Shown here piece after piece: positions 24,162-33,228 of a stretch of DNA of 64,000 bases. The DNA is taken from the NCBI GenBank assembly GCA_965227335.1, contig CBDDFV010000002.1:186001-250000 (forward strand), read 5' to 3'. The DNA comes from CBDDFV01 sp965227335. GTDB taxonomy: Bacteria > Planctomycetota > Phycisphaerae > Phycisphaerales > SM1A02. Each line of letters begins with the position of its first letter. The first letter of the stretch is position 1. Below the pieces are notes generated by a model. The model was not told where the DNA came from. It made no database searches and saw only the letters and a list, made by a program, of their open reading frames with translations. A program made the position numbers and the translations under genes.

Positions 24162-27100
24162 ATGAATTCACGCTCCGGACCGGCCGATTCGCCGTATGCG
24201 GTCGGTCCGCGAATCAGGACGAACGACGTGAGCAGGACGCGGCATGACGACGTTGCCCGGGGCGAACGCCGAGGCGACGAGGCGGCGCGATCGCACCGCA
24301 CCGCCGCCCTCGGCGTGCGTCGATTCCGGGTCGCGTATCTGGTCACGATCGGACTGATCGGCGCCCTGGTAGTGGCGTCGGAGCTGGGCCTCTCGGCGGT
24401 GGCGATGACACGGGTGGCGGCGGACGAGCAGGCGATCGACCGCGCGAACCGACGCCGCGCCTGGTGCATCGAAGTCGACAAGCAATGCCTGCTGTTGTCC
24501 GACGCGCTCGAATCGGGCGACGAAGGCGCGCGGCGGACGGGGGCGTCGGATCTGACCGCGATTGCGGCGTCCCTGCGCGAGTTCGGGCACGATGGCGCGC
24601 CTCCCCTCCCGCAGCCGGCCTCCAACGAACGGAGGCGGCTGCAGCGGCAGGCCGCTCTGAAACTCGATCGCCTCGAGACCGCGCTGGCCGAGCTTCTCCG
24701 CGTGGCGGCGGTCGTCGACCGTGCACGTCTCAACCCGACGGAGGTCAGGGCGCAGATCCGTCGCGTGCGTCAGCGTGCGGCGGAAGCCTCGCCGGTCTTC
24801 GATGAGCTGGTTCGTCAGACGCGACGGGACGCCGCCGCGGCGTTGGGACGCATCTCCCGTCTCGAGACGTGGCTCGCCGGGCTCGTGCTCCTGATGCTCG
24901 CCTCCGCGGCGTGGTTCGGACTGGAGCCGGCGGTTCGTCGCATGGCCCGTCAGCAGATCGCACTGGGTCATGCGACCGCGGACGCGGAGGCGAAGCTGCG
25001 TGAGATTCGCGCGTTTCGCGAGGCGACGGATGAGCACGCCCTGGTCTCGATCACCGACCATCGCGGACGCATCATTGACGTCAACGCGGGATTCTGTCGC
25101 ATCAGCGGCTTCGACCGCGAGGAACTGATCGGTCAGGATCACGGAATCCTCAACTCGGGCGTGCACCCCCGGGCCTTCTGGGTCGGCATGTGGCGAACGA
25201 TCGCCTCCGGACGCGCGTGGCGGGGAGAGGTGTGCAACCGGGCGAAGGACGGTTCGTTGTACTGGGTGGATTCAACGATCACGCCGTCGTTCGGGGCGGA
25301 CGGCAAGCCGGAGAAGTACGTTTCGATCCGCATCGACATCACGGCCCGCAAGAAGGCGGAGCAGGATGTCGCGGCGATGCGGGCCGCGCTCGACGAGCAC
25401 GCCATCGTGTCGATCGCCGACACTTCCGGGCGCATCCTCGACGTGAACACCGGATTCTGCCGCATCAGCGGCTACGAGCGGGCGGAGCTGCTCGGCGAGG
25501 ACCACCGGGTCCTGAACTCGGGCGTGCATCCCCAGTCGTTCTGGACGGAGATGTGGCGCACGATCACGGCCGGACGCGTGTGGCGGCGGGAGGTGTGCAA
25601 TCGCGCCAAGGACGGCTCGCTCTACTGGGTCGACTCCACGATCGTTCCGTACCCGGGACCCGACGGCAAGCCGGAGAAGTACGTTTCGATCCGGATCGAC
25701 ATCACGGCGCAACGGTCGGCGGAGGAGCGTCTGTCGCTCGCCATGAAGGCGTCGGGGATCGGCATGTGGGACTGGGCGATGGAGAGCGGGCAGACGTACT
25801 TCTCCGACACGCTCATCTCGATGCTGGGATTCGAATCGCACGAGTTTCCGGCCGGGGTCGGTCCGTGGCGGGAGTTGGTGCATCCTGACGATCTGCCCGG
25901 CACGCTCGACGCGGTCCGACGACACGTCGAAGGCGAGACCGCCGCGTACGTCAGCGAGCACCGCGTCCGCACCCGCGACGGCGGCTGGATGTGGGTGCGG
26001 GATATCGGCGAAGTCGTCGAACGACGCGACACCGGCGCGCCCAAGCGGATGATCGGCGTGCTCATCGACGTGCAGGCGATCCGGGAGGCGCAGGAGGTCG
26101 CCGAAGCCGCGAACCTCGCCAAGAGCGAATTCCTCGCCAACATGAGTCACGAGATCCGCACGCCGATGACCGCCATCCTCGGTTACGCCGATCTCCTCGA
26201 CGACAATGACGACCCCCTCGCGGCGGGCCAGGTCGCCGCCGCGATCCAGTCGATCCGATCCAACGCCGACCACCTGCTCACCATCATCAACGACGTCCTC
26301 GACATGTCGAAGATTGAAGCGGGTCGGATGACGGTCGAACACATCCCCGTGGCCCCGACGCAAGTGGTCGAAGAGGTCGCCGGCATGCTGCGGCCCCGCG
26401 CGCGGGGCAAGGGCGTCGATCTCAACGTGCGTTACGACACGCCGGTGCCGGCGCACATCTCGTCCGATCCGACGCGGCTCCGTCAGATCCTGCTCAACCT
26501 CATCGGCAACGCGATCAAGTTCACGGAAGTCGGCGCGGTCGCCATCCGCCTCGAACACCGGCCGGAGAACGGACAACTCGCATTCCACGTCATCGACACC
26601 GGCGTCGGCATGACGGAGGCCCAGCGGCGACGCATCGAGCAGTTCGACACGTTCACCCAGGCGGACACCAGCGTCACGCGCCGGTTCGGCGGCACCGGCC
26701 TCGGACTTCGCATCTCCAACTCGCTCGCCGCCATCCTCGGCGGCCGCATCGAGATCGAATCGCGCGAAGGGAAAGGCAGCACGTTCACGCTGTACCTCGA
26801 CCTCGGGGAAGGCCCTGACGTCCGGCTGATCCGCCCCGAAGACGCGGACGACAGGAAGGACGACCGCGCGTCAGGCGACGACGCCGACGAAACGTGTTCG
26901 CTCCGGGGCCTGCGCATTCTGCTCGCCGAAGACGGCCCGGATAACCAGAAGCTGATCTCATTCCACCTGCGCAAGGCCGGGGCGACCGTCGAGATCGTCG
27001 ACAACGGACGCGAGGCGGCGGAGCGGATCGAGAACGCCGAACCGGGCGACATGCCGCACCTCATCCTCATGGACATGCAGATGCCCGAACTCGACGGGTA

Positions 27101-27305
27101 CGCCGCGACCCGACGACTGCGGGCGGGCGGGGCCGCCCTGCCGATCATCGCCCTCACCGCCCACGCGATGCGCGGCGACCGCCGGCGCTGTCTCGACGCA
27201 GGCTGCGATGATTACCTCACCAAACCGGTTGACAAGGCGGTGCTGCTCGCCCGGTGCGCGGCCCACGCGTCCGACGCCGCGACTTCGAAGCCTGCGTCCG
27301 GCTGA
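24162..27305 (+). CDS. Hybrid sensor histidine kinase with three PAS domains
   Basis: This 1,047-residue protein has two transmembrane helices (about 58-80 and 240-258) bounding a helical periplasmic domain. Then come two nearly identical PAS/PAC units (about 285-405 and 408-525), a third PAS (530-650), HisKA with NMSHEIRTPM (His near 665), HATPase with LLNLIGNAIKF, DTGVGM and GGTGLGLRI, and a receiver with phosphoacceptor in LILMDMQMPELDG near 970. It autophosphorylates on His and passes phosphate to its own receiver. No HPt is fused, so the HPt at 16,213 may relay onward. The exact start is uncertain. Confidence 0.88.
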   Translation: MNSRSGPADSPYAVGPRIRTNDVSRTRHDDVARGERRGDEAARSHRTAALGVRRFRVAYLVTIGLIGALVVASELGLSAVAMTRVAADEQAIDRANRRRAWCIEVDKQCLLLSDALESGDEGARRTGASDLTAIAASLREFGHDGAPPLPQPASNERRRLQRQAALKLDRLETALAELLRVAAVVDRARLNPTEVRAQIRRVRQRAAEASPVFDELVRQTRRDAAAALGRISRLETWLAGLVLLMLASAAWFGLEPAVRRMARQQIALGHATADAEAKLREIRAFREATDEHALVSITDHRGRIIDVNAGFCRISGFDREELIGQDHGILNSGVHPRAFWVGMWRTIASGRAWRGEVCNRAKDGSLYWVDSTITPSFGADGKPEKYVSIRIDITARKKAEQDVAAMRAALDEHAIVSIADTSGRILDVNTGFCRISGYERAELLGEDHRVLNSGVHPQSFWTEMWRTITAGRVWRREVCNRAKDGSLYWVDSTIVPYPGPDGKPEKYVSIRIDITAQRSAEERLSLAMKASGIGMWDWAMESGQTYFSDTLISMLGFESHEFPAGVGPWRELVHPDDLPGTLDAVRRHVEGETAAYVSEHRVRTRDGGWMWVRDIGEVVERRDTGAPKRMIGVLIDVQAIREAQEVAEAANLAKSEFLANMSHEIRTPMTAILGYADLLDDNDDPLAAGQVAAAIQSIRSNADHLLTIINDVLDMSKIEAGRMTVEHIPVAPTQVVEEVAGMLRPRARGKGVDLNVRYDTPVPAHISSDPTRLRQILLNLIGNAIKFTEVGAVAIRLEHRPENGQLAFHVIDTGVGMTEAQRRRIEQFDTFTQADTSVTRRFGGTGLGLRISNSLAAILGGRIEIESREGKGSTFTLYLDLGEGPDVRLIRPEDADDRKDDRASGDDADETCSLRGLRILLAEDGPDNQKLISFHLRKAGATVEIVDNGREAAERIENAEPGDMPHLILMDMQMPELDGYAATRRLRAGGAALPIIALTAHAMRGDRRRCLDAGCDDYLTKPVDKAVLLARCAAHASDAATSKPASG

Positions 27306-27635
27306 GCCCGCCTCCCCGCTGATTGCGCCCGCGACCCATCGTCAAACGAGTGAATCATCAGGGCGCCGGCCCGCGATCCGGCCCCCCCGTTCCACTTCCG
27401 CCGCCGTCATGCCGACCCGGGTGTCGATCAGGGTGCACGGAGCGAGCCCGACACGCCCGCACGACGCGGCGAGGGGAACGTGCGACGCGAACCCCGACCG
27501 TAGACCCGACAGTAGCAGCGCGAGACCGGGCGTTTCGGTGCACGACGGCGCACGACCACAGACGACGACCGACGCGGATCGGCTTCCTCACCGCCGCGCC
27601 CCAACCGCTGATTCTGACCCCGGAAACCCCGATTC
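27306..27635. other. Intergenic region between the kinase and the tRNA
   Basis: I see no supported gene or terminator here. Only the tRNA promoter at its right end can be assigned. Confidence 0.45.
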
Positions 27636-27665
27636 TTGCCCCTTATCCGGGAAGTCCGGTACACT
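27636..27665 (+). promoter_or_regulatory. Probable promoter of tRNA-Gly
   Basis: TTGCCC and TACACT separated by 18 bp lie directly before the tRNA, with the -10 box 13 bp from the mature 5' end. Confidence 0.5.
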
Positions 27666-27678
27666 TCCCGATCGCTCT

Positions 27679-27754
<76 letters not shown>

Positions 27755-27768
27755 GCCGAGATGACTGA

Positions 27769-27807
27769 CCGCCGTTGACGCCTGTGGTCAACGGCGGCTT
27801 TCTTTCG
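27769..27807 (+). terminator. Intrinsic terminator after the tRNA
   Basis: A perfect 11-bp stem (27,769-27,779 with 27,787-27,797) with a 7-base loop is followed by CTTTCTTTC, 18 bp after the tRNA. Confidence 0.85.
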
Positions 27808-27911
27808 CCCGGGGCGTCAGTTGCGCGAGGCGGGGTGAGGTGCCGGGCGGAAGGCCGGCCGGCGGCTGCGTGCCCGGAGATGACGCCGGGTGACGCGGGT
27901 GGACGGGCGCC

Positions 27912-27932
27912 TGTGCAAGCGCTTGTGCAAGG
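27912..27932. repeat. 21-bp terminal repeat, left copy
   Basis: These 21 bp are identical to 53,808-53,828. Each copy is itself a pair of TGTGCAAG direct repeats four bases apart. Position just inside the attachment core and internal repetition fit arm-type integrase or excisionase sites. Confidence 0.65.
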
Positions 27933-28025
27933 TGCTGAACGTTGCGGCGGGTTGCGGGTGCGGCACGATCCTACGATCATGTCTAGATTCGACGAGTAGG
28001 TCGGCACGCACCAAGAGGAAGCAGC

Positions 28026-29135
28026 ATGATCAAGCGGCTGTACATCGACAACTACAACAGCCTCGTGAACTTTGATCTGAAGCTGACTGAGCTTACGCTC
28101 CTTCTCGGGCGCAACGGTGCCGGCAAGACGTCGGTACTTGATGTGGTGTACGCTCTCCGTCGCCTGCTCAGCGGCGAAGCGAAGATTGTAGATTCAGACG
28201 CATTCCCGCCGCGGACCCTAACGCGGTGGCAGTCTTTAGACACCCAGACGATCGTCGTCGAGACCGTCCTCGGCGGCGAAACTCTGGAGTACCGTCTTGA
28301 GATCGAGCATGACCGCAGCACGAAGAGAGCTCGCATTATTGGCGAGACGCTAAAGGCTCCCGATGGCCCATTGTTCACATTCGAACGCGGCTCGGTGACG
28401 TTGTACCGTGACGACCACTCGACTGGCCCACAGTTCACATCAGACTGGGGCGAGTCGGCCCTTGCGAGAGTACAGCCGGAACCAGTCAATACGCGCCTCA
28501 CACGGTTTCTCGATCACATGCGGAAGCTGCTTGTTTGTGGCCTATACCCTGCGAGCTTCGTAGCCGAGTCGTCCAACGAAGATCCAATGCTGCAGCGCGA
28601 CGCTGCGAATTTTGCAGCGTGGTACCGACATCTTCTGCTGGAAAGGCCAGATCTTGTTCCGAGCTTCACCGAGTCAATTAAGCCAATTGTCGACGAGTTT
28701 CGCGGAATTCGGATGGAGAAGGTCGGCCTTGATACTCGTGCGCTGATCGTCATGTTCGAACACAATTCCAAGGCCTACGAATTGCGTCTGAACGAGATCT
28801 CAGACGGCCAGCGTGCACTGATTGCCCTCTATGCCCTCATCATGCTGACGAAAGGGCAGGGCTACACGCTGTTTCTGGACGAGCCAGAAAACTACATAGC
28901 ACTCGCGGAAATCCAGCCATGGCTGATGGAGATCTCTGATTCATGCGGTGGAGATCTTCCGCAGGCGCTTGTCTGCTCCCATCATCCCGAATTGATTGAT
29001 TATCTGGGCTCGGACAGTGGCGTGCTCCTGAGGCGAGAGCAAGGCGGAGCAACGTCGGCTCGTGCAGTGTCCGAGCTGCAATTGAGTGGTGCCCTACGCC
29101 TCTCTGAACTGTTCGCCAGAGGGGAAGATGAGTGA
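28026..29135 (+). CDS. AAA/ABC-type ATPase of a two-gene ATPase-TOPRIM defence module
   Basis: This 369-residue ATPase of the SMC/OLD-like AAA_21 group has Walker A GRNGAGKTS at about 29-37, a signature ISDGQRAL, Walker B LFLDEPEN and the switch histidines in CSHHPE. It partly overlaps a downstream gene with a TOPRIM-like nuclease pattern. Such pairs occur in phage-defence systems, for example PARIS (AriA/AriB) and AbiL, where the ATPase senses a phage trigger and releases or activates the nuclease. I cannot assign it to one named type. AAGAGGAAGCAGC precedes the ATG. It is the first gene inside the island. Confidence 0.8.
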   Translation: MIKRLYIDNYNSLVNFDLKLTELTLLLGRNGAGKTSVLDVVYALRRLLSGEAKIVDSDAFPPRTLTRWQSLDTQTIVVETVLGGETLEYRLEIEHDRSTKRARIIGETLKAPDGPLFTFERGSVTLYRDDHSTGPQFTSDWGESALARVQPEPVNTRLTRFLDHMRKLLVCGLYPASFVAESSNEDPMLQRDAANFAAWYRHLLLERPDLVPSFTESIKPIVDEFRGIRMEKVGLDTRALIVMFEHNSKAYELRLNEISDGQRALIALYALIMLTKGQGYTLFLDEPENYIALAEIQPWLMEISDSCGGDLPQALVCSHHPELIDYLGSDSGVLLRREQGGATSARAVSELQLSGALRLSELFARGEDE

Positions 29136-29671
29136 GTCGAGTAGCCAATGTCGTATTACTGTGCGAAGACCGGCAACACGAGGCGTTTGCACGAAGGTTT
29201 CTTCGCAGACGCGGCTACTCGAATCGGAATCTCCGTGTTCGAATTGCCCCACCAGGCCGCGGATCGGCCGAGCAGTTCGTGCGCGAGAGCTACCCAGAGG
29301 AGCTCCAGCATTACCGCTCGCGCCAGCATCGAGTGAGCCAGCTCCTGGTGGTTGTGATTGATGCCGATACCTCCGACCGGCAAACGCAGCTGGCGCAATC
29401 GCTAGAGGCAGCAGGCCTCGCCGAGCGGTCCGAGACTGAGCGTGTGGCTGTGTTTACTCCGGCACGAAACATCGAGACCTGGCTTGCCTATCTCGACGGG
29501 CAGGATGTCAACGAGGAAGACCGATACCCTCGTCTCCAAAGGCAGCGAGACTGCCAGGAGCACGTTGATCGTCTAATCAGTATGTGCGACACCCAACAGC
29601 TTCGCGAACCAGCACCCGCTTCGCTGGCTCTAGCGTGCGACGAGTACCGCCGTAGGGTCGCGGTTCCTTGA
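29132..29671 (+). CDS. TOPRIM-like nuclease partner of the ATPase
   Basis: This 179-residue protein begins with a strand and a conserved acid (VVLLCEDRQHEAFARRFL) and has VVVIDADTSDR about 65 residues later. This Glu ... Asp-x-Asp spacing is typical of TOPRIM nucleases such as OLD, AriB and RloB/AbiLii types. NIETWLAYLDG, also common in this group, follows. GTG at 29,132 overlaps the ATPase stop codon, so both are cotranslated. Probably the effector that cuts RNA or DNA. Confidence 0.65.
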   Translation: MSRVANVVLLCEDRQHEAFARRFLRRRGYSNRNLRVRIAPPGRGSAEQFVRESYPEELQHYRSRQHRVSQLLVVVIDADTSDRQTQLAQSLEAAGLAERSETERVAVFTPARNIETWLAYLDGQDVNEEDRYPRLQRQRDCQEHVDRLISMCDTQQLREPAPASLALACDEYRRRVAVP

Positions 29672-29822
29672 GGTCCCCTCACCGATACTCGGCAATCGCG
29701 CATGACGTCCGATGTGACACGCCGGCATTCGAGTCGTTTGACCCGAGTGGCGATTTCGCGGGGACTACTGACGCGATCACGGAAGCGATCATGTTCTGCG
29801 TCTTCAAGAGAAGGCGAACACT

Positions 29823-30536
29823 ATGGCACTTGGTACGAGCAACCCACCATCCGCAGACACGGCTGTTACGGTCGTGAGTTGGCTCGTTCCATCAATTACG
29901 TCCATGCTCGGCGTTTTGGTGGGCGCCGCGCTGACGTACTGGTTCCAGCATCGGCTGCTCAGCTCGGCCAGCCGGCGCACAACATTGAACGAAGCGAGGC
30001 GCGCCCAGTTCGCCATCGCAAGTCAACTCAACTTCGTTGTCTATGTCTCACGACATCTGGATAAGTATCGCGACCACCCGAATCGCGGCGCGCTCATCCA
30101 TACGATCGCCTATGAGATTGCTCGGCCGATGGTCGATCTGGGCGCGATGACATTTCTGCTTGAATCGACCGACCCCAGTCTCATGATGAAGCTGGCGGTG
30201 AGCCAAGAAGACTTCCAGCAGCTCACGGGCGTGATCGCGGAACGCAATCGGTTCTATCAAGGGCCCCTTGCTGACTTCCTGGGCCCACTGCATGCCGGCG
30301 GTGCTCCGCCACCCGATGACGCTTGGCAATTGCAGAAGGCAAAGACTCTGACGGACTCGTTGTATGAATCAGCAGAGAGTGCGATGGAACGGGCAACCGA
30401 TTGCGCGAGAGAACTTCGAGATGCTCTCAAGCAGATGTTCCCGAATGAGAAGTTCTTAGCCGTGCGAATTCCCGGAGAGTCCGGCGAAGCCGCCGTCAAG
30501 AAGCCCGGCGACGCCGGTAGCCGTGATTCAGGTTAG
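29823..30536 (+). CDS. Single-pass membrane protein of unknown function
   Basis: This 237-residue protein has one N-terminal transmembrane helix (SITSMLGVLVGAALTYWFQH) followed by a long soluble helical domain with many Arg and Glu, and a disordered Gly/Lys tail. I recognise no family. AGAAGGCGAACACT precedes the ATG. Its last bases overlap the 3' end of the convergent DUF4238 frame. Being next to an ATPase-TOPRIM pair, it may be an accessory, but nothing in the sequence shows this. Confidence 0.5.
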   Translation: MALGTSNPPSADTAVTVVSWLVPSITSMLGVLVGAALTYWFQHRLLSSASRRTTLNEARRAQFAIASQLNFVVYVSRHLDKYRDHPNRGALIHTIAYEIARPMVDLGAMTFLLESTDPSLMMKLAVSQEDFQQLTGVIAERNRFYQGPLADFLGPLHAGGAPPPDDAWQLQKAKTLTDSLYESAESAMERATDCARELRDALKQMFPNEKFLAVRIPGESGEAAVKKPGDAGSRDSG

Positions 30537-31579
30537 ACGGTCCCAGGTTTCGCTGACAACTCGCGAAATCTCGTCGTCGGAGAGCCCGGCATCCGCAGTA
30601 CCGATCATCCTTTGCAGCCGCTCTTCGCGATCGTCGCATTGTGAGGCGAAGAGTGTTGAGAACGAGAGGGATGCCGACGCCTCGTTGAGACGCTTCGGGT
30701 CGAGTGGCTCCGAGTCTTGCCCATGACGGGCAATGAGGAGTGCGTCATGGGCGATCGGTAGATAGGCTATTTCCCACTCGCGACCAAATCGCATCAAGTG
30801 TCCTAGCTCCGCTCCCTTGCCACAAGCAACGACGACGCCGTCACCGAGAACCAGACTGTGCGCATCGAACCTCCTCAACTCCCATGAGACCGGAGCGAAC
30901 GACGTCGGCACCGGGTTCTCTTCCAATAGCTTCTTCAGTCCACGAATGTGGCCATCTTGCATCGCCTCCGGGATCGGTCGCAACTCAAGTGCTTGCCCCA
31001 GGAGTGACCCGAAGGCTGTTCCGAGGTCCTACTCTCGAACTGCGCTCGGGCGAGTCGGTGAATGAGGTCACGAAGCTCCGGCTGTTCGTCTAGGCGTTGC
31101 CGTATCAGCACCTGCTGGTCGGGGCTAAGTCGACTGATCAGCTCTTCGAATTGCCCGCCAAACTCGCGATCGAATTGACGCTCCATCGCATTCTTGGCTG
31201 CGTCTGTCGACGCTTGAGCGATCATGTGGCCGACGCCCCGCCGGACCATATCACCGAAGTGCTGCCGAAGGCTCTGTGTCCTAACGGCGAGAATCCAAAG
31301 CAACTCACGGAGCTCCTTTGAATGGGTCTCGGGCCTGCCTGTCTCCAACACGGCGTTTACAACTGCGGCATGCTTGCTTTCGAGGCTCGCGAGCGACTCT
31401 TCAATGCCGGTTTCCGGCTGGCCGTAGAAGTATGAGGACACACCAGCGTCAGCCACACTGATCTCGCGTGCGTCTTCCTCTCGCCGAAGCTGCCAGATCC
31501 ATGCCTTCTTGCCCGTCGATCGTGACGCGAATCGTCGGAGCATGAACCGGGGGACGAAGTGATTGCGCTTCTTTGCCAC
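30528..31579 (-). pseudogene. DUF4238 family gene, frameshifted
   Basis: The N-terminal frame from a GTG at 31,579 encodes KKRNHFVPRFMLRRFAS, the defining start of DUF4238 proteins, and runs about 185 residues. Near 31,020 it leaves the family pattern, while the next frame picks up at GTAFGSLLGQALELRPIP and continues through the usual DUF4238 C-terminal block (LVLGDGVVVACG, AYLPIAHDALLIARHG) to 30,528. A single-base change near 31,020, beside a TAG in the second frame, explains both halves. DUF4238 has no known activity but is common on mobile elements. A sequencing error cannot be excluded. Confidence 0.65.
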
Positions 31580-31625
31580 GCCGTATTCCCCGTTGCACAG
31601 TGAACACTGCCAAGGATGATAGGTG

Positions 31626-33086
31626 TCATCGGACGCGCGAGCAGGCGCCCTGCGACTCACTCGTATCTTTGGATGTGCAGTCCAGGAGTGTAGGCAGCGC
31701 CTCCAACGCCCCGGCCACATCCAGCAGCTTCGGATCGGTGTAGACGTTCGCCGTGAGGCTCGGGTCGCTGTGCCGCATCGCGGCCTGGGCGGTGCGGAGC
31801 GGGACGCCGGCGCGGCAGAGGTGCGTGCCGAAGGTGTGACGCAGGGCGTGGATGTCGATCGTCCGCCCACGCTCGTCGGTCTTGATCACGACCTCCTTGC
31901 CGTTCCGCTTCTCGACGCGGGCGATGCCGGCGAAGACCAGGTCGCGGTCGAAGATGCGGATCAGGCCATCGGGCACGTCGAGCATCTTCGTGTTGAGCGC
32001 CAACTGCGCCGGGATGGGATCGCCCCGGCGACGGGCATCGTCCTGGAGGACGACCAGCTTCTCGTCGAGCCACGCCCGCAGCTCGGCGGCAAGGTCGGCG
32101 CGGAGTGGGATCTCAGAGCCCTGCCGGTTCTTCTCGTCCTTCGCTTCGAGGATGAGGTACGGCACCGGACCGTCGAAGTCGATCTGGCCGATGGTCACCG
32201 ATGCCAGCTCGCCCTTCCGCAGGCCGGTGAGCACGAGCGTCTTGTAGATGAGAGCGCGCTCGCGGCCGATGCGGTCGAGTTGCTCGCGCGTTTCGTCTGT
32301 GACCTGGGCGAGCGGCTTGCCCTTGTCCTTGCCGCGGCGGATCGTCAGCGCCTCGGCGAGCGGCCGGCGCCGGGCAGCGTCGAGCAGGCGCGTGAGCTCG
32401 TCATCGGTCAGTGCCCGACGCGTGCGCTTCCGGCTCGCCCGTTCATCCGCCATCGCGACGTGGTCGAGCGGGTTCGACTCCAGTCGGTTCGTCCGCACGC
32501 ACCAGTTTGCGAACGAGACGCACGCCCGGCGATAGCCGTTCCGCGTGCCGGCCGACATGCCGGCGTCCGCCTGGTCGCGCAGCCAGCGCTCGACGGTCTC
32601 CGCATTCAGATCGCGCAGACGCCGGATGCCGCGGTCGCCGCACACGCGGATCACGCGGCGCTTCGCCTGCGTCCACCAGTGCTCGGTGCTCCCCTTCAGA
32701 CGAAGGTGCTCCTTCCACGCCTCGACGTGGTCGGCGATCGGCTGGTTGCCGTGGCGAGAGGCGTCGTCCTCCTCGGGCGTCATCACGCCGGCGCGGATCA
32801 GCTCCGCTCGGCGTTCGAGCTGGCCGAGGATGGCCCGGGCCGCGGTCTCGTCCTTGCAGCCCGTGGCGGCCTCGACCCAGACGCCGTTGCGGTCGCGGTA
32901 CTTGGCGACGTACGCCGCCGTTCGACCGCGGATGCGGAGCGAACCGTCCCGCCCCTCGAAGACCTCGGCCGTTCGCAGCTTGCCGTTCCGCAGGCGCCAC
33001 CGGGCGACCCGCTTCCCGCGCGACGTGACCACCTCGGCGCCGGGCGGCAGCGGAGCGGTCCAGGCTTTGCGGAAGACGGTGCCCAT
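31626..33086 (-). CDS. int: Tyrosine recombinase (integrase) of the island
   Basis: This 486-residue protein has an N-terminal Arg-rich arm-binding region, a SAM-like core-binding domain (WTQAKRRVIRVCGDRGIRRL) and a phage-integrase catalytic domain. The catalytic residues visible are Arg in LTGLRKGEL (about 286), His-x-x-Arg in HALRHTFGTHL (about 414-417), His in MRHSDPSL and the nucleophile Tyr in ANVYTDPK (about 449). It should recombine the tRNA-Gly 3' half. Unusually it lies in the middle left of the element rather than beside an end, with cargo between it and the attachment site. Confidence 0.93.
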   Translation of the reverse strand: MGTVFRKAWTAPLPPGAEVVTSRGKRVARWRLRNGKLRTAEVFEGRDGSLRIRGRTAAYVAKYRDRNGVWVEAATGCKDETAARAILGQLERRAELIRAGVMTPEEDDASRHGNQPIADHVEAWKEHLRLKGSTEHWWTQAKRRVIRVCGDRGIRRLRDLNAETVERWLRDQADAGMSAGTRNGYRRACVSFANWCVRTNRLESNPLDHVAMADERASRKRTRRALTDDELTRLLDAARRRPLAEALTIRRGKDKGKPLAQVTDETREQLDRIGRERALIYKTLVLTGLRKGELASVTIGQIDFDGPVPYLILEAKDEKNRQGSEIPLRADLAAELRAWLDEKLVVLQDDARRRGDPIPAQLALNTKMLDVPDGLIRIFDRDLVFAGIARVEKRNGKEVVIKTDERGRTIDIHALRHTFGTHLCRAGVPLRTAQAAMRHSDPSLTANVYTDPKLLDVAGALEALPTLLDCTSKDTSESQGACSRVR

Positions 33087-33206
33087 CGAGGTCCTCGGGG
33101 AATCGGGTCGGTCACAGTCAGGGGCAACGGGCGGCGGAGATCAAGGCCGGTGGGCCGCGAGCTGGCCGGATCGCGCGACATTTCGCGGATATGGGCCACC
33201 CGGGCG

Positions 33207-33225
33207 CTGACAGAACTGACAGAAG
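33207..33225. repeat. 19-bp CTGACAGAA-type repeat, copy 1
   Basis: Two CTGACAGAA units in tandem lie just past the primase stop codon. The 19-mer is the exact reverse complement of copies at 35,154 and 50,424, and one base from that at 50,392. Confidence 0.7.
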
Positions 33226-33228
33226 GCC

